13,864 bases of DNA from Alphaproteobacteria bacterium (GTDB lineage Bacteria; Pseudomonadota; Alphaproteobacteria; Rickettsiales; UBA1997). Under the pieces are notes generated by a model, which was not told the origin of the DNA, made no database searches, and saw only the letters and a list, made by a program, of their open reading frames with translations. The stretch covers positions 1 to 13,864 of the forward strand of contig VGDN01000009.1 of the NCBI GenBank assembly GCA_016869695.1, written 5' to 3'. The position numbers and the translations under genes are program-made. This document shows, in pieces, positions 1-7,601 of this stretch; positions within the stretch are counted from its first letter, which is position 1; every line of letters begins with the position of its first letter.

Positions 1-333
1 TGCAAAAAAAAACGTCAGTAAAATATTTTTTTTCTCATTTTTGTAGAGAGCGGGAGCAAGAAAAAGATAAATTTCAGAAAGAAAAATTGGTGTCGAAAAA
101 AAAATCGCCGAAGAAAAAGAAAGTTTGAGATAGGTCGTAAAGGCCTCAGCTGGGCTGGTGTAGATCAGTTTACGATTTTGTTGGTCTGCAGAAATTTCTG
201 CGAATGGCTTGAGTAAAAATTTGTAAATCTCCTGCGAGAAAAAATAGCATATGACGAAAGCGACAAGAAAAAAAATTACCGAAAAAATTATGCGATGACG
301 AAGTTCGGTGAGATGCTCACGAAGATTTTGCAT
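1..333 (-). CDS. tatC: Sec-independent protein translocase TatC, N-terminal part (cut by window edge)
   Basis: This is the core subunit of the twin-arginine translocase, which binds RR signal peptides and exports folded proteins across the inner membrane. Seen: an open frame of 111 codons running off the left edge, starting [15 protein letters not shown], the usual amphipathic TatC N-terminus (E-H-L-x-E-L-R-x-R). A first membrane segment covers about residues 15-35. The conserved periplasmic part SPAEAFTTYLKL follows, then a second membrane segment and APALYKNEKK, matching the family's AP(A/G)LYKHE(R/K) block. The ATG (333-331) overlaps the TGA of the upstream prepilin-like gene as ATGA, so translation is probably coupled. 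No Shine-Dalgarno motif is visible. The C-terminal four membrane helices lie outside the window, and tatA/tatB are not seen. A run of nine A near the edge could be error-prone, but the frame stays open through it. Confidence 0.93.
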   Translation of the reverse strand, partial: MQNLREHLTELRHRIIFSVIFFLVAFVICYFFSQEIYKFLLKPFAEISADQQNRKLIYTSPAEAFTTYLKLSFSSAIFFSTPIFLSEIYLFLAPALYKNEKKNILLTFFFA

Positions 334-1040
334 CACTTATTCATATCAATACGCAGCTGACAAAATGGTGTTTCTCTATCCTTATTGTATCTACCATCTT
401 TGATACAATTGTTGTTTGGCGGATAGTTTAATACGTCCCCACCAACCGCTACCACTCTGCCTTTAAGAGGATCAGCATCATCGGTTTTTTTATCGAGCAA
501 ACGAGCATCTTTTGCCAAAATACTGCGATTACCGGTGAAGAGACGATCGATGTTTGAGAACTTAAATCCGATCTGGAAATAATTTTTCCCATTCGCACCA
601 AAAGCTACGATACCAGCTGATTCACCAAGCTTACTAACGGGAAAAGTTTTGCCAAAATGTGCTAACTCATTTTCTGCACCATTGTAATTTTCATCAAGCA
701 TCTTTGTTGCACTTAGATGCCTCCAAAAATTCACAATCTCACCACTGGCTTGCGCTATTCCCAAATCACGATTGGTGATGATTCCGTTACCATCACCATC
801 AGTATTTTCTTCGCTAATTCCTTGCTGTATCGTGTTTCGCACATCACCGGGTAATCCTTGATATTTCGTAGAAAAAGCTCCTATCGCTTGATCATATTTT
901 CCAATCTGCGCAATCACTGCACGAACATCGGCACTACTTGCGATCATCTGTATAGCAATAATCGCACCGATCATAATGGCAAAAAGACACAATACCAAAG
1001 CGGTTTGGAAAATAGTAAAAGCAGAGTTTTGTCTTTTCAT
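333..1040 (-). CDS. prepilin-like (type IV pilin / type II pseudopilin family) protein with an EF-hand loop
   Basis: A 235-residue protein with pilin-like architecture. It has a short basic leader (MKRQNSA) followed by [18 protein letters not shown], a hydrophobic helix to about residue 33. Next come a polar helix and Y60-QGLPGD, the KY-x-x-LPGD segment typical of a subgroup of alphaproteobacterial prepilins. Residues 81-92 fit a calcium-binding EF-hand/dockerin loop (D81, D83, N85, G86, I88, D92). Two cysteines near the C-terminus (212 and 227) could form a pilin-type disulphide loop. Odd points: the residue before the presumed cleavage site is Ala7 rather than Gly, and mature position 5 is Gln12 rather than Glu. 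Processing by the usual prepilin peptidase is therefore uncertain. The gene overlaps carB upstream (ATGA) and tatC downstream (ATGA). It could be a minor pilin, a secretion pseudopilin or a stand-alone membrane-anchored protein; the family call is fairly sure and the role unknown. Confidence 0.75.
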   Translation of the reverse strand: MKRQNSAFTIFQTALVLCLFAIMIGAIIAIQMIASSADVRAVIAQIGKYDQAIGAFSTKYQGLPGDVRNTIQQGISEENTDGDGNGIITNRDLGIAQASGEIVNFWRHLSATKMLDENYNGAENELAHFGKTFPVSKLGESAGIVAFGANGKNYFQIGFKFSNIDRLFTGNRSILAKDARLLDKKTDDADPLKGRVVAVGGDVLNYPPNNNCIKDGRYNKDRETPFCQLRIDMNK

Positions 1041-4000
1041 AATTTTTGAATCGCAAAAACGTTAAAATCTTTTTCGTCTTTTAATTTTTGAATCGAATCC
1101 GCGAAACATTTCGCTGCCGAAATTGTCGTAATGTAAAAAACACGATTCATCAAAGCTGCGCGACGCATGCCAAAGCTGCGCATTGCTGATTCTGAACCGA
1201 AGCTGGTGTTAATAACTACGTCGATTTTTTTGTCTTTGATTAAGTCGATTAAAGTATATCCGCCATCTTGTTCTTTGCTAGCTGTTTTAACATTTTTGAT
1301 TCCACTTTCAGTCAAGAACTGTGCAGTCCCCGAAGTTGCGTAAATTCCAAAATCTTTCTTCTGAAATTTCTTCACGATTTCAACGAGATCAGAATTTTTG
1401 CTTTGCGGCTCTACAGAAATCAGCGCGTTACCTTTGGAAATCCTAAATTTATTTCCCGCGGCAAGTTGTGATTTGTAGAAAGCGAGTTCGAAAGTTTTGT
1501 CGATTCCCATCACTTCACCAGTCGATTTCATTTCCGGCCCGAGCAAGGTATCCACGTTGGCGAAGCGCGCAAATGGAAGCACAACTTCTTTCACCGCGAA
1601 GTAATCTTTACTGTAATTTTTCGCTTTCTCCAATTTGAAATCAGAAAGTTTTTGACCAACCATCAAAAGCGACGCAATGTGCGCGATGTTGATGCCCGTA
1701 GCTTTCGCAACGAATGGAACTGTTCTTGATGCACGTGGATTTACTTCAATAATGTAGAGTTTTTCTTCCTTAACCGCGAATTGAATATTCATCAAACCGA
1801 CAACATCAATTGCCTTTGCAAGCTTGATTGTCGCGGCTTTAATCTCTTCGATCATTTTTTTGGAAAGCGAATAAGGCGGCAGTGAACAAGCTGAATCGCC
1901 AGAGTGAATTCCGGCTTCTTCAATGTGCTGCATGATGCCAGCGACAAAAACATCTTTGCCGTCACAAAGTGCGTCGACGTCGATTTCAACAGCTTCTTCT
2001 AAGAATTTATCAACGAGAATCGGGCCGTCTAAAATAAATTTTCCGTGAACCTTAATGTATTTTTCGAGGCTCGTTTTGTTGTAAATAATTTCCATCGCAC
2101 GACCGCCTAGAACATTACTCGGGCGGATCACCACCGGGTATCCAACTTTTTTCACCGCGCCTTCAATTTCAGAAAGTTTGTGACAAATCGTATTTTCTGG
2201 CTGCACCAAATTAATTTTTTGTAGAAGTCTTTGGAAGCGCTCACGATCTTCAGCGAGATCAATTTTATCGTAAGCAGTGCCAATGATTGGAATGCCTGCG
2301 GCGTCTAAATGGCGCGCAAGTTTAAGCGCAGTTTGACCTCCAAATTGCACGATTACGCCAATTAATTTTCCATTTTCTTGTTCGCGACGAATGATTTCAA
2401 TCACATGCTCAGGTGTCATCGGCTCAAAGTACAAGCGGTCTGAGGTATCGTAGTCAGTTGAAACAGTTTCAGGATTACAGTTAATCATGATTGTTTCGAA
2501 CTTGGCTTCCGACAGCGTCAATGCTGCGTGCACACAAGCGTAATCAAACTCAATCCCCTGCCCGATTCGGTTTGGACCGCCGCCCAAAATCACAACTTTT
2601 TTCTTGTTGGTTGGATTAGCTTCACATTGTGGTTCAGTCACACCATCACCTTCGTAGCAAGAATACATGTAAGGCGTTGCTGACTGAAATTCCGCCGAGC
2701 AAGTATCCACTGTTTTGAAGACCGGGCGCACATTTAATTTTTCGCGCAACTTGCGAACTTCGAGAGATTTTTTCTTCGTTAATTCGGCAATTCTTTCGTC
2801 AGAAAATCCGAGTTTTTTGAATTGCAAAAGATCAAATTTAGTTTTCGGCAAACCCTTCTTGATCAGCACAGTCTCTGCTTCGATGATCTTTTTAATTTCG
2901 CGAACAAACCACGGATCGAAGCTAGTAATTTTGCAAATTTCTTCGACAGAAATTTTGTAACGAAGCGCTTGTCCAATACGCAGCAAACGCTCTGGTGCTA
3001 GATCTGGCAAAGATTTTTTAATCGCTTTTTGATTTTGCGCCAAAGTGTTTTTAGTCGAAACTCCTTCAATCACCGGCTCGTTAAAACCAGTCAAACCGAT
3101 CTCTAAAGAACACAAAGCTTTCTGCACCGACTCAGCAAATGAGCGGCCAATCGCCATTGCTTCACCGACAGAACGCATCGCACTTGAAAGCGTCGGTTTT
3201 GATTCATTGAATTTTTCGAAAGTGAATCTTGGAATTTTGGTTACGACGTAATCAATCGTGGGCTCGAATGAAGCGGGAGTAACTTCGGTGATGTCATTTT
3301 GAATTTCGTCAAGCGTGTAACCAATCGCTAATTTCGCGGCAACTTTGGCGATTGGGAAACCAGTTGCTTTTGAGGCAAGTGCCGAAGAGCGCGACACGCG
3401 TGGGTTCATTTCAATTACAACTAAACGGCCATCTTTTGGATTTACGGCGAACTGTACGTTGGAACCACCAGTCTCAACACCAATCTCGCGCAGCACGGCG
3501 ATTGAGGCGTTGCGCATTTTTTGATATTCTTTGTCGGTCAAAGTTAGAGCAGGAGCAACAGTGATTGAGTCACCTGTATGCACACCCATCGGATCAACAT
3601 TTTCAATGGAGCAGACGATGATCGCATTATCTTTACGATCACGAATCACTTCCATTTCATACTCTTTCCAACCAAGCAGCGACTCGTCGATTAGCACTTC
3701 GTGAGTTGGAGAAAGATCAAGTCCGTAAGCAACGATTTCTTTAAATTCTTCAACGGTGTTAGCGATGCCACCACCTGATCCACCCATTGTAAATGAAGGA
3801 CGGATGATCGCTGGCAAGCCAACTTTTTTTAGCGCTTTCATCGCATCTTCCATTGAATCAACAACGGTATTTTTTGCGACTTCGAGGCCAATTTTTGCCA
3901 TCGCGATGTTGAATTTACTTCTGTCTTCCGCCTTTTCGATCGCTTCTGGATTGGCGCCAAGCATCTTCACGCCGTATTTTTTGAGCACACCATTTTTGTA

Positions 4001-4303
4001 CAAAGCAAGAGCGCAGTTTAATGCGGTTTGTCCACCAACTGTTGGCAGAAGTGCTTCTGGACGTTCTTTGGCAATAATTTTCTCAACTGCTTCGGAAGTG
4101 ATCGGCTCAATGTAAGTAGCATCAGCCATCTTTTGATCGGTCATGATTGTCGCCGGATTCGAGTTGACAAGAATCACGCGATAACCCTCTTCACGCAAAA
4201 CTTTGCAAGCTTGCGTTCCTGAATAATCAAACTCGCAAGCCTGACCAATCACAATTGGGCCAGAGCCGATTACTAGAATTGATTTAACGTTAATTTTTGG
4301 CAT
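1037..4303 (-). CDS. carB: carbamoyl-phosphate synthase large subunit
   Basis: This subunit makes carbamoyl phosphate from bicarbonate, two ATP and ammonia delivered by CarA; the product feeds pyrimidine and arginine synthesis. The 1088 residues compare with about 1073 in E. coli and are full length. Visible parts: the N-terminal ATP-grasp (carboxyphosphate) half begins with [17 protein letters not shown] and contains [12 protein letters not shown] and [18 protein letters not shown]. An oligomerisation region follows at roughly 405-555. The second ATP-grasp (carbamoyl-phosphate) half begins [15 protein letters not shown] and contains [13 protein letters not shown] and [20 protein letters not shown]-terminal methylglyoxal-synthase-like allosteric domain carries ATSGTAQFL and VINTSFG. 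The ATG lies 14 bases inside the end of carA, so the two subunits are translationally coupled. The TGA stop overlaps the ATG of the prepilin-like gene. Domain borders are estimated from family knowledge. Confidence 0.98.
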   Translation of the reverse strand: MPKINVKSILVIGSGPIVIGQACEFDYSGTQACKVLREEGYRVILVNSNPATIMTDQKMADATYIEPITSEAVEKIIAKERPEALLPTVGGQTALNCALALYKNGVLKKYGVKMLGANPEAIEKAEDRSKFNIAMAKIGLEVAKNTVVDSMEDAMKALKKVGLPAIIRPSFTMGGSGGGIANTVEEFKEIVAYGLDLSPTHEVLIDESLLGWKEYEMEVIRDRKDNAIIVCSIENVDPMGVHTGDSITVAPALTLTDKEYQKMRNASIAVLREIGVETGGSNVQFAVNPKDGRLVVIEMNPRVSRSSALASKATGFPIAKVAAKLAIGYTLDEIQNDITEVTPASFEPTIDYVVTKIPRFTFEKFNESKPTLSSAMRSVGEAMAIGRSFAESVQKALCSLEIGLTGFNEPVIEGVSTKNTLAQNQKAIKKSLPDLAPERLLRIGQALRYKISVEEICKITSFDPWFVREIKKIIEAETVLIKKGLPKTKFDLLQFKKLGFSDERIAELTKKKSLEVRKLREKLNVRPVFKTVDTCSAEFQSATPYMYSCYEGDGVTEPQCEANPTNKKKVVILGGGPNRIGQGIEFDYACVHAALTLSEAKFETIMINCNPETVSTDYDTSDRLYFEPMTPEHVIEIIRREQENGKLIGVIVQFGGQTALKLARHLDAAGIPIIGTAYDKIDLAEDRERFQRLLQKINLVQPENTICHKLSEIEGAVKKVGYPVVIRPSNVLGGRAMEIIYNKTSLEKYIKVHGKFILDGPILVDKFLEEAVEIDVDALCDGKDVFVAGIMQHIEEAGIHSGDSACSLPPYSLSKKMIEEIKAATIKLAKAIDVVGLMNIQFAVKEEKLYIIEVNPRASRTVPFVAKATGINIAHIASLLMVGQKLSDFKLEKAKNYSKDYFAVKEVVLPFARFANVDTLLGPEMKSTGEVMGIDKTFELAFYKSQLAAGNKFRISKGNALISVEPQSKNSDLVEIVKKFQKKDFGIYATSGTAQFLTESGIKNVKTASKEQDGGYTLIDLIKDKKIDVVINTSFGSESAMRSFGMRRAALMNRVFYITTISAAKCFADSIQKLKDEKDFNVFAIQKL

Positions 4304-5480
4304 TGTTGATTAGTTCGATGAATTGCTTGAATAGATATCTACTGTCGTGCGGCCCCGGAGAGCTTTCCGGGTGATATTGTACAGAAAATGCCGGCGCGTT
4401 TTTGAGACGAATTCCTTCGATTGTATTATCAAAAAGTGAGAGGTGAGTCACTTCGATATTTTTCAGATTTTTATTTTCGGAAACGCAGAAACCGTGATTT
4501 TGGCTGGTGATTTCAACCACACCGGTTTGCAAATTTTTCACCGGATGATTCGCGCCGCGATGGCCTTGGAACATTTTAATAGTTTTCAATCCAGCCGCGA
4601 GAGACAAGAGCTGGTGACCCATGCAGATTCCAAAAATTGGGATTTTCTTTTCGATTAATTTTTTGATTACCGGCACTGCATATTTTCCAGTCGCGCCCGG
4701 ATCTCCTGGGCCATTCGACAAGAAAACGCCGTCTGGTTTGAACTTCATGATTTCTTCAAAAGAAGTTTTCGCCGGGAAAGTGCAGATGTTGAAACCGTGA
4801 TCAACGAGGCAATTTAGAATGTTTTCTTTCACGCCGAAATCCATCACCGCGACGCGGTATTTGTGGCTAAATTTATCTTTTTCGATTTTAGCCAGTGGAA
4901 TAGTTTTTGTTTTCCACGAATAAGATTTTTTAGTTGAAACTGTACTGCAAAGCTCTGCCCCGTCTAAGTCTGGAAGGTTTTTAATTTTTGCTGCGAGCTT
5001 GTTTGTGTCGATTTCTTTTCCTTCGGGAACGAAAGCAATGATCACATTTCCCGCACCTTCTTCTCTGATGTGACGCGTGATTGCGCGCGTGTCTACACCG
5101 CAAATTCCGGTCAATTTATTTTTTATTAACCAAGCATTTAGTGAACCTTCGCTACGGAAATTTGAATCAGGAGTGATGTCTTCGCGAATTACTAAACCTT
5201 TAGCGAAAACTTTCCCAGCTTCAGCGTCATCCTTGTTACAGCCTACGTTGCCGATGTGGGGGAAGGTAAAATTGATGATTTGTCCGGCGTAAGAAGGATC
5301 AGTTAAAATTTCTTGGTAACCGGTAATTGAAGTGTTGAAACAGATCTCGCCGATTGTTTCACCTTTTTTGCCAATTCCTTTGCCCAAAAAAAAACTGCCA
5401 TCTGCGAAGCAGAGGACAGTGTTTAGGTTTTTGTTAGATTTTAGTTTCATGACAGACTTAACGTTTAGTAGTTTGGTCAT
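4290..5480 (-). CDS. carA: carbamoyl-phosphate synthase small (glutaminase) subunit
   Basis: Hydrolyses glutamine and channels the ammonia to CarB. The 396 residues contain the N-terminal CarA domain ([20 protein letters not shown], residues 48-67) and a class I glutamine amidotransferase domain. The latter has NGPGDP at 256-261, the nucleophile Cys286 in GICMGHQ, and His370 and Glu372 in [12 protein letters not shown] completing the triad. The start is uncertain. The first ATG (5480) lies 9 bases from the palindromic element, whose AAGGA is the only Shine-Dalgarno-like match, about 12 bases away. The ATG at residue 11 (5450) would give an N-terminus closer to the family's usual length. The first may be an extension created by the element's insertion. 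The gene overlaps carB by 14 bases. It follows glnA at 241 bases and uses that enzyme's product. No clear promoter was found in the spacer. Confidence 0.97.
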   Translation of the reverse strand: MTKLLNVKSVMKLKSNKNLNTVLCFADGSFFLGKGIGKKGETIGEICFNTSITGYQEILTDPSYAGQIINFTFPHIGNVGCNKDDAEAGKVFAKGLVIREDITPDSNFRSEGSLNAWLIKNKLTGICGVDTRAITRHIREEGAGNVIIAFVPEGKEIDTNKLAAKIKNLPDLDGAELCSTVSTKKSYSWKTKTIPLAKIEKDKFSHKYRVAVMDFGVKENILNCLVDHGFNICTFPAKTSFEEIMKFKPDGVFLSNGPGDPGATGKYAVPVIKKLIEKKIPIFGICMGHQLLSLAAGLKTIKMFQGHRGANHPVKNLQTGVVEITSQNHGFCVSENKNLKNIEVTHLSLFDNTIEGIRLKNAPAFSVQYHPESSPGPHDSRYLFKQFIELINNAKN

Positions 5481-5488
5481 TAAAAGTC

Positions 5489-5575
5489 GTCATCCTTGAA
5501 TCGCAAAGTGACTCAAGGATCTCTTGCAACGCAGACTCCTGAGATCCTTGATTTTCTATGGCAATCAAGGATGAC
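5489..5575. repeat. nested palindromic element upstream of carA
   Basis: Two 35-base arms (5489-5523 and 5541-5575) are inverted copies separated by 17 bases. The outer 11 bases (GTCATCCTTGA / TCAAGGATGAC) and inner 11 bases (TCAAGGATCTC / GAGATCCTTGA) match perfectly; the middle 13 bases of each arm do not. Each arm is also a small hairpin by itself, because ATCCTTGA and TCAAGGAT alternate four times. The DNA or RNA can therefore form either one long stem or two short ones. One minus-strand frame is open through the whole element. This resembles the palindromic elements known from Rickettsia and relatives (about 100-150 bases, often translatable), but I did not match it to a named family. 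Confidence 0.8.
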
Positions 5576-5661
5576 ATACTGGGCGCTGTAACCACCTTCC
5601 TCGTGCTGACTGGCGTCAATGCCCGGCATAAAACAGGGCAAGACACAAAATCATTAACATC

Positions 5662-5709
5662 ACCAAAGCGGTAGGACAAGCACCTACACCATATGGTTAG
5701 TACTTTGGT
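5662..5709 (-). other. possible structured RNA segment just downstream of glnA
   Basis: An outer inverted repeat ACCAAAG (5662-5668) / CTTTGGT (5703-5709) encloses an inner GTAGG (5671-5675) / CCTAC (5683-5687) hairpin. It starts about 12 bases after the glnA stop. It lacks the U-run expected of an intrinsic terminator, so termination here is not supported. It could be an mRNA 3'-end structure, part of a larger repeat that includes the neighbouring palindrome, or chance. The rest of the 5576-5661 stretch shows only a weak TGCCC/GGGCA inverted pair. Confidence 0.25.
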
Positions 5710-5721
5710 TGGAACGGGGTT

Positions 5722-7140
5722 CTATCCATTATAATACATCTCAAATTCCACTGGGTGCGGAACTTGTTCGTAGCGCTCAACTTCTTTCATTTTGAGTACA
5801 ATGTAAGCATCGATTTGCTCGTCAGTGAAAACTCCACCAGCAAGCAAGAATTCGCGATCTTTATCCAAAGCATTTAAAGCGTCGCGAAGTGAACGCGAAA
5901 CAGTCGGAATCTTTTTTAATTCTTTTTCTGGAAGGTGATAAAGATCTTTGTTTTTCGGCTCTCCCGGATGGATTTTGTTTTTGATTCCATCAAGACCAGC
6001 CATCAACAAAGCAGCGAAAGTTAGGTAAGGATTTGAAGCTGGATCAGGGAAACGAGTTTCGATACGACGAGCATTTTCGTTAGTAACGTTTGGAATACGA
6101 ATTGATGCAGAACGATTTTTCGGCGAGTAAGCCAAAAGAACCGGAGCTTCGAAACCAGGAACTAAGCGTTTGTAGCTGTTAGTTGTTGCATTCGAAAATG
6201 CGTTGATTGCTTTCGCGTGTTTGATGATTCCACCGATGTAATACAAAGCGAGTTCAGACAATCCTGCGTGCTCTTTGCCGACAAAAAGATTTTTACCAGC
6301 TTTCCAAATTGATTGATGAACGTGCATTCCTGAACCGTTATCGCCGTAGATTGGCTTTGGCATGAAAGTCGCAGTTTTACCGTAAGCTTGGCAAACATTG
6401 TGAATCACGTACTTAGCTTTTTGTACGTTATCGCCAGTTGCAGTTAAAGTGCTGTATTTGAAACCGATTTCAGATTGTGAATTGGCAACTTCATGATGGT
6501 GAAGAACTGGAGTGATTCCAACTTGACGAAGAACTTCTGACATTTCGCAGCGAAGATCTTGCGCAGTATCAAGTGGAGCAACATCAAAATAAGCGCCTTT
6601 AAGTTGTGAACGACGACCTAGATTTCCGCCTTCAACAATTTTGCCTGTGTTGTGTGGAGCTTCTTCTGAATCGATTGAAACAGAGTTTCCGTAAGTTCTG
6701 TTTTCAAAACGAACATCATCAAAGATAAAAAATTCTGGTTCTGGACCGAAGTAAGCAACATCGCCAATTCCACTTTTTTGCAAATATTCTTCAGCTTTTT
6801 TTGCAGTGAAACGTGGATCGCGAGCATATCCCTCGCCTGTTGTTGGCTCGATTATGTCACAGATTAAAACTAGAGTCGGATTGGTTGCGAATGGATCAAC
6901 AAAAGCAGAATCAAGATGTGGAATCATCAACATATCTGATTCGTTAATTTCTTTCCAAGCTGGTACTGAAGAGCCATCGAAAGCAACACCTTTAACTAAT
7001 TCATCCTCACCAACCTGATCTGCGCAGTAAGAAATATGTAACCATTTTCCGGTATAATCAGAAAAACGAAAATCAATAAATTTAATGTCGTGATTTTTGA
7101 TCATTTCAAAAATGAAAGAGGAAGTTTTTGCGTTATTCAT
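5722..7140 (-). CDS. glnA: type I glutamine synthetase
   Basis: Condenses glutamate and ammonia to glutamine using ATP; cytoplasmic dodecamer in this family. The 472 residues are typical of the bacterial GSI-beta type. Seen: FDGSSVPAW (54-62), the metal-binding FGPEPEFFIF (131-140), HHHEV (214-218), the ATP-site block NGSGMHVHQS (268-277), SYKRLVPGFEAPV and NRSASIRIP. Tyr401 in KDLYHLPEKE aligns with the tyrosine adenylylated by GlnE in proteobacteria, so activity is probably controlled by adenylylation; glnE and glnB are not in the window. The start fits the family N-terminus, although no Shine-Dalgarno motif precedes it. Upstream neighbour is pyrB and downstream is carAB, which consumes glutamine. 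The more usual alphaproteobacterial partner glnB is not adjacent. A long spacer with a foldback repeat lies upstream. Confidence 0.98.
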   Translation of the reverse strand: MNNAKTSSFIFEMIKNHDIKFIDFRFSDYTGKWLHISYCADQVGEDELVKGVAFDGSSVPAWKEINESDMLMIPHLDSAFVDPFATNPTLVLICDIIEPTTGEGYARDPRFTAKKAEEYLQKSGIGDVAYFGPEPEFFIFDDVRFENRTYGNSVSIDSEEAPHNTGKIVEGGNLGRRSQLKGAYFDVAPLDTAQDLRCEMSEVLRQVGITPVLHHHEVANSQSEIGFKYSTLTATGDNVQKAKYVIHNVCQAYGKTATFMPKPIYGDNGSGMHVHQSIWKAGKNLFVGKEHAGLSELALYYIGGIIKHAKAINAFSNATTNSYKRLVPGFEAPVLLAYSPKNRSASIRIPNVTNENARRIETRFPDPASNPYLTFAALLMAGLDGIKNKIHPGEPKNKDLYHLPEKELKKIPTVSRSLRDALNALDKDREFLLAGGVFTDEQIDAYIVLKMKEVERYEQVPHPVEFEMYYNG

Positions 7141-7202
7141 TTGCGTAAAAATGTGACAAGAAGCTGCGCCTAAATTGGTCTAGTTGAGCGAGATAGGACA
7201 AC

Positions 7203-7211
7203 TTTATATCA
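7203..7211 (-). promoter_or_regulatory. possible extended -10 promoter element for glnA
   Basis: On the minus strand the sequence TGATATAAA fits an extended -10 box (TGn followed by TATAAA, one mismatch to TATAAT). It lies 63 bases before the glnA start codon. No convincing -35 box is seen at 16-18 bases. It sits between the foldback element and glnA, so it would serve glnA even if the hairpin stops transcription from pyrB. A weak call based on one short match. Confidence 0.25.
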
Positions 7212-7231
7212 ATTTGTTGGGGGGAGCTTTT

Positions 7232-7371
7232 GACGCTGTTAGCTAATTATTTCCTCCATGATTTTTGTTAATTCTTTGCAACTTTTTTTTGAAAAATACT
7301 GCAAAAATTTTTCAAAAAAATGAGCAAAAATTTACGAAAAATCCTGGAAGAAATAATTAGCTAACAGTGTC
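7232..7371. repeat. 140-base foldback (MITE-like) element between pyrB and glnA
   Basis: The outer arms 7236-7266 and 7337-7367 are inverted copies with 29 of 31 bases matching. A further G-C, A-T, C-G and wobble pair extends the stem to 7232/7371. The interior is also self-complementary. A T7GAAAAAT block (7284-7297) pairs perfectly with ATTTTTCA7 (7307-7320) around a 9-base loop, and the parts between match at roughly two thirds of positions. As DNA it could extrude as a cruciform; as RNA it would form one long AU-rich hairpin. It contains no gene. It could be a non-autonomous mobile element, or a hairpin that ends or processes the pyrB transcript before glnA. The family is not recognised. 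Confidence 0.8.
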
Positions 7372-7542
7372 CAGTAAAAGGAAAGTGATGCGGTTTGATC
7401 GAGGTTCGCGCAAGTTTAGGTTTGGATTTTGACGGTCAAGAGGATGTTTTATTCCTAAGCATATATAACGACCCTCAAAACCCAGACCACCATTTTGTTC
7501 TTCTAAGAAGGAATTTTGTCTGAATTTGTAGGAAATTGTGGT
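7357..7542 (-). other. start-less open frame in the pyrB-glnA spacer (possible gene or element remnant)
   Basis: The spacer 7141-7601 (461 bases) has no convincing gene. Within it, one minus-strand frame stays open for 61 codons between TAA codons at 7545 and 7357. It begins with TTISYKFRQN and ends FLLLDTVS, the last codons lying inside the arm of the foldback element. It has no ATG, GTG or properly placed TTG start. In the pyrB reading frame, the 33 codons after the pyrB stop are also free of stops. This looks like decayed coding sequence or the inner part of a repeat element. I recognise no domain. It may be chance, as 61 codons is not long. Confidence 0.25.
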
Positions 7543-7601
7543 TTATGACAGCGTTGAGCGAGTTTTTGCGATCTTCCTTTTAAACTACGGAGCTGTTTCT
7601 T

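Noticed and set aside
1..120. Long A/T runs at the left edge as a sign of a frameshifted or degraded gene.
   Set aside because: The tatC frame stays open and keeps the family pattern through the runs, so there is no evidence of breakage.
5458..5679. A 73-codon ATG-started frame on the minus strand between glnA and carA.
   Set aside because: Much of it is the palindromic element and it overlaps the carA start by 23 bases. Its composition follows the repeat, and no domain or ribosome site supports it. It is better explained by the element being open in that frame.
7283..7320. The T-run and hairpin at the foldback apex as a simple Rho-independent terminator.
   Set aside because: The stem is almost pure A-T, lacking the GC-rich stem of an intrinsic terminator. 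The symmetry continues for 140 bases, so a foldback element explains it better.
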